DNA from: a virus
Length of the DNA stretch: 30,764 nucleotides
Strand: one strand, 5' to 3'
IMG/VR virus record: IMGVR_UViG_3300048919_000409
Coordinates: 1 to 30,764 of that record
The position numbers were made by a program, and so were the translations under genes. The notes beneath the pieces were generated by a model. The model was not told the origin of the DNA, searched no databases, and saw only the letters and a list, made by a program, of their open reading frames with translations. Positions 30,625 through 30,764 of this stretch are shown here, one piece after another; positions within the stretch are counted from its first letter, which is position 1, and every line of letters begins with the position of its first letter.

Positions 30625-30764
30625 GGCCGAGGCCGATCTGCCAAGGCATCGCCCCTTCGCGCCAGTACCGGCGGAGGGTCTCGAAGAGCGCTGGCGGCCC
30701 GATGTCAGGAGGGAACACCCAGCCGCGATCCGCGTAGTCCAGGTCGGCGTCGAGGAGCGAGAGG
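30617..30764 (-). CDS. Hypothetical protein, C-terminal end only (runs off the right edge)
   Basis: The last 48 codons are visible, ending at TAG 30617-30619; the start is beyond the right edge. The visible part includes DADLDYADRGWVFPPDIGPP and LFETLRRYWREGAMPWQIGL. It reads as soluble and partly helical. An ATG near 30645 would give only ten residues, so the frame surely comes from outside. Function unknown. Confidence 0.55.
   Translation of the reverse strand, partial: LSLLDADLDYADRGWVFPPDIGPPALFETLRRYWREGAMPWQIGLGRG

Overview
The window is part of the structural (virion) gene cluster of a contractile-tailed (myovirus-type) double-stranded DNA phage or prophage. The DNA is very GC-rich and all convincing genes lie on the minus strand, so the gene order reads from the right edge (30764) to the left edge (1). 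The host is probably a high-GC bacterium with a thick cell wall, plausibly an actinobacterium. The reasons are base composition, several peptidoglycan-active or peptidoglycan-binding domains (M15-like peptidase, tail lysozyme, LysM, PG_binding_1), and signs of leaderless transcription. The species cannot be named from the sequence. No integrase, repressor, terminase, portal, tRNA or CRISPR is visible; terminase and portal, if present, should lie beyond the right edge.

Right to left: (1) 30764-29725, a tightly overlapping string of small genes including a zinc-ribbon protein and a two-helix membrane protein. (2) 29606-28033, a protein with three winged-helix-like segments and a small hypothetical protein. 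(3) 28036-21885, head genes: a protein with a peptidoglycan-binding domain, a large basic protein with a duplicated domain, a prohead protease fused to a scaffold, a decoration protein carrying an inserted beta-domain, and the major capsid protein. (4) 21870-16246, connector and neck genes mixed with small accessory genes, including a 24-residue membrane peptide. (5) 16197-6221, the tail: accessory protein, sheath, tube, tail assembly chaperones with a textbook -1 frameshift, a 1417-residue tape measure protein with two cell-wall-degrading domains, a LysM protein and a hub protein. (6) 6224-1, baseplate and fibres: small protein, collagen-like fibre with chitin-binding-like modules, small Cys/His protein, glycosyltransferase, DUF2634-like protein, baseplate J, DUF2313-like protein, and the start of another tail fibre.

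Two patterns stand out beyond the gene list. First, seven copies of one promoter-like element (GGCGGnnnC, exactly 16 bases, then TAnnCT or TACGAT) occur in the window. Six sit 6-9 bases before start codons that lack a Shine-Dalgarno sequence, which fits leaderless transcription of the structural modules; the seventh lies inside the protease-scaffold gene at the domain junction. Second, a threonine-rich collagen-like fibre and a GT4-type glycosyltransferase are inserted together between conserved baseplate genes, which suggests a dedicated fibre-glycosylation cassette.

Most genes overlap by 1-8 bases (ATGA, GTGA, TGATG, TAGTG), so translation is probably coupled within modules. All functions are inferred from reading motifs and gene order; no database search was possible.
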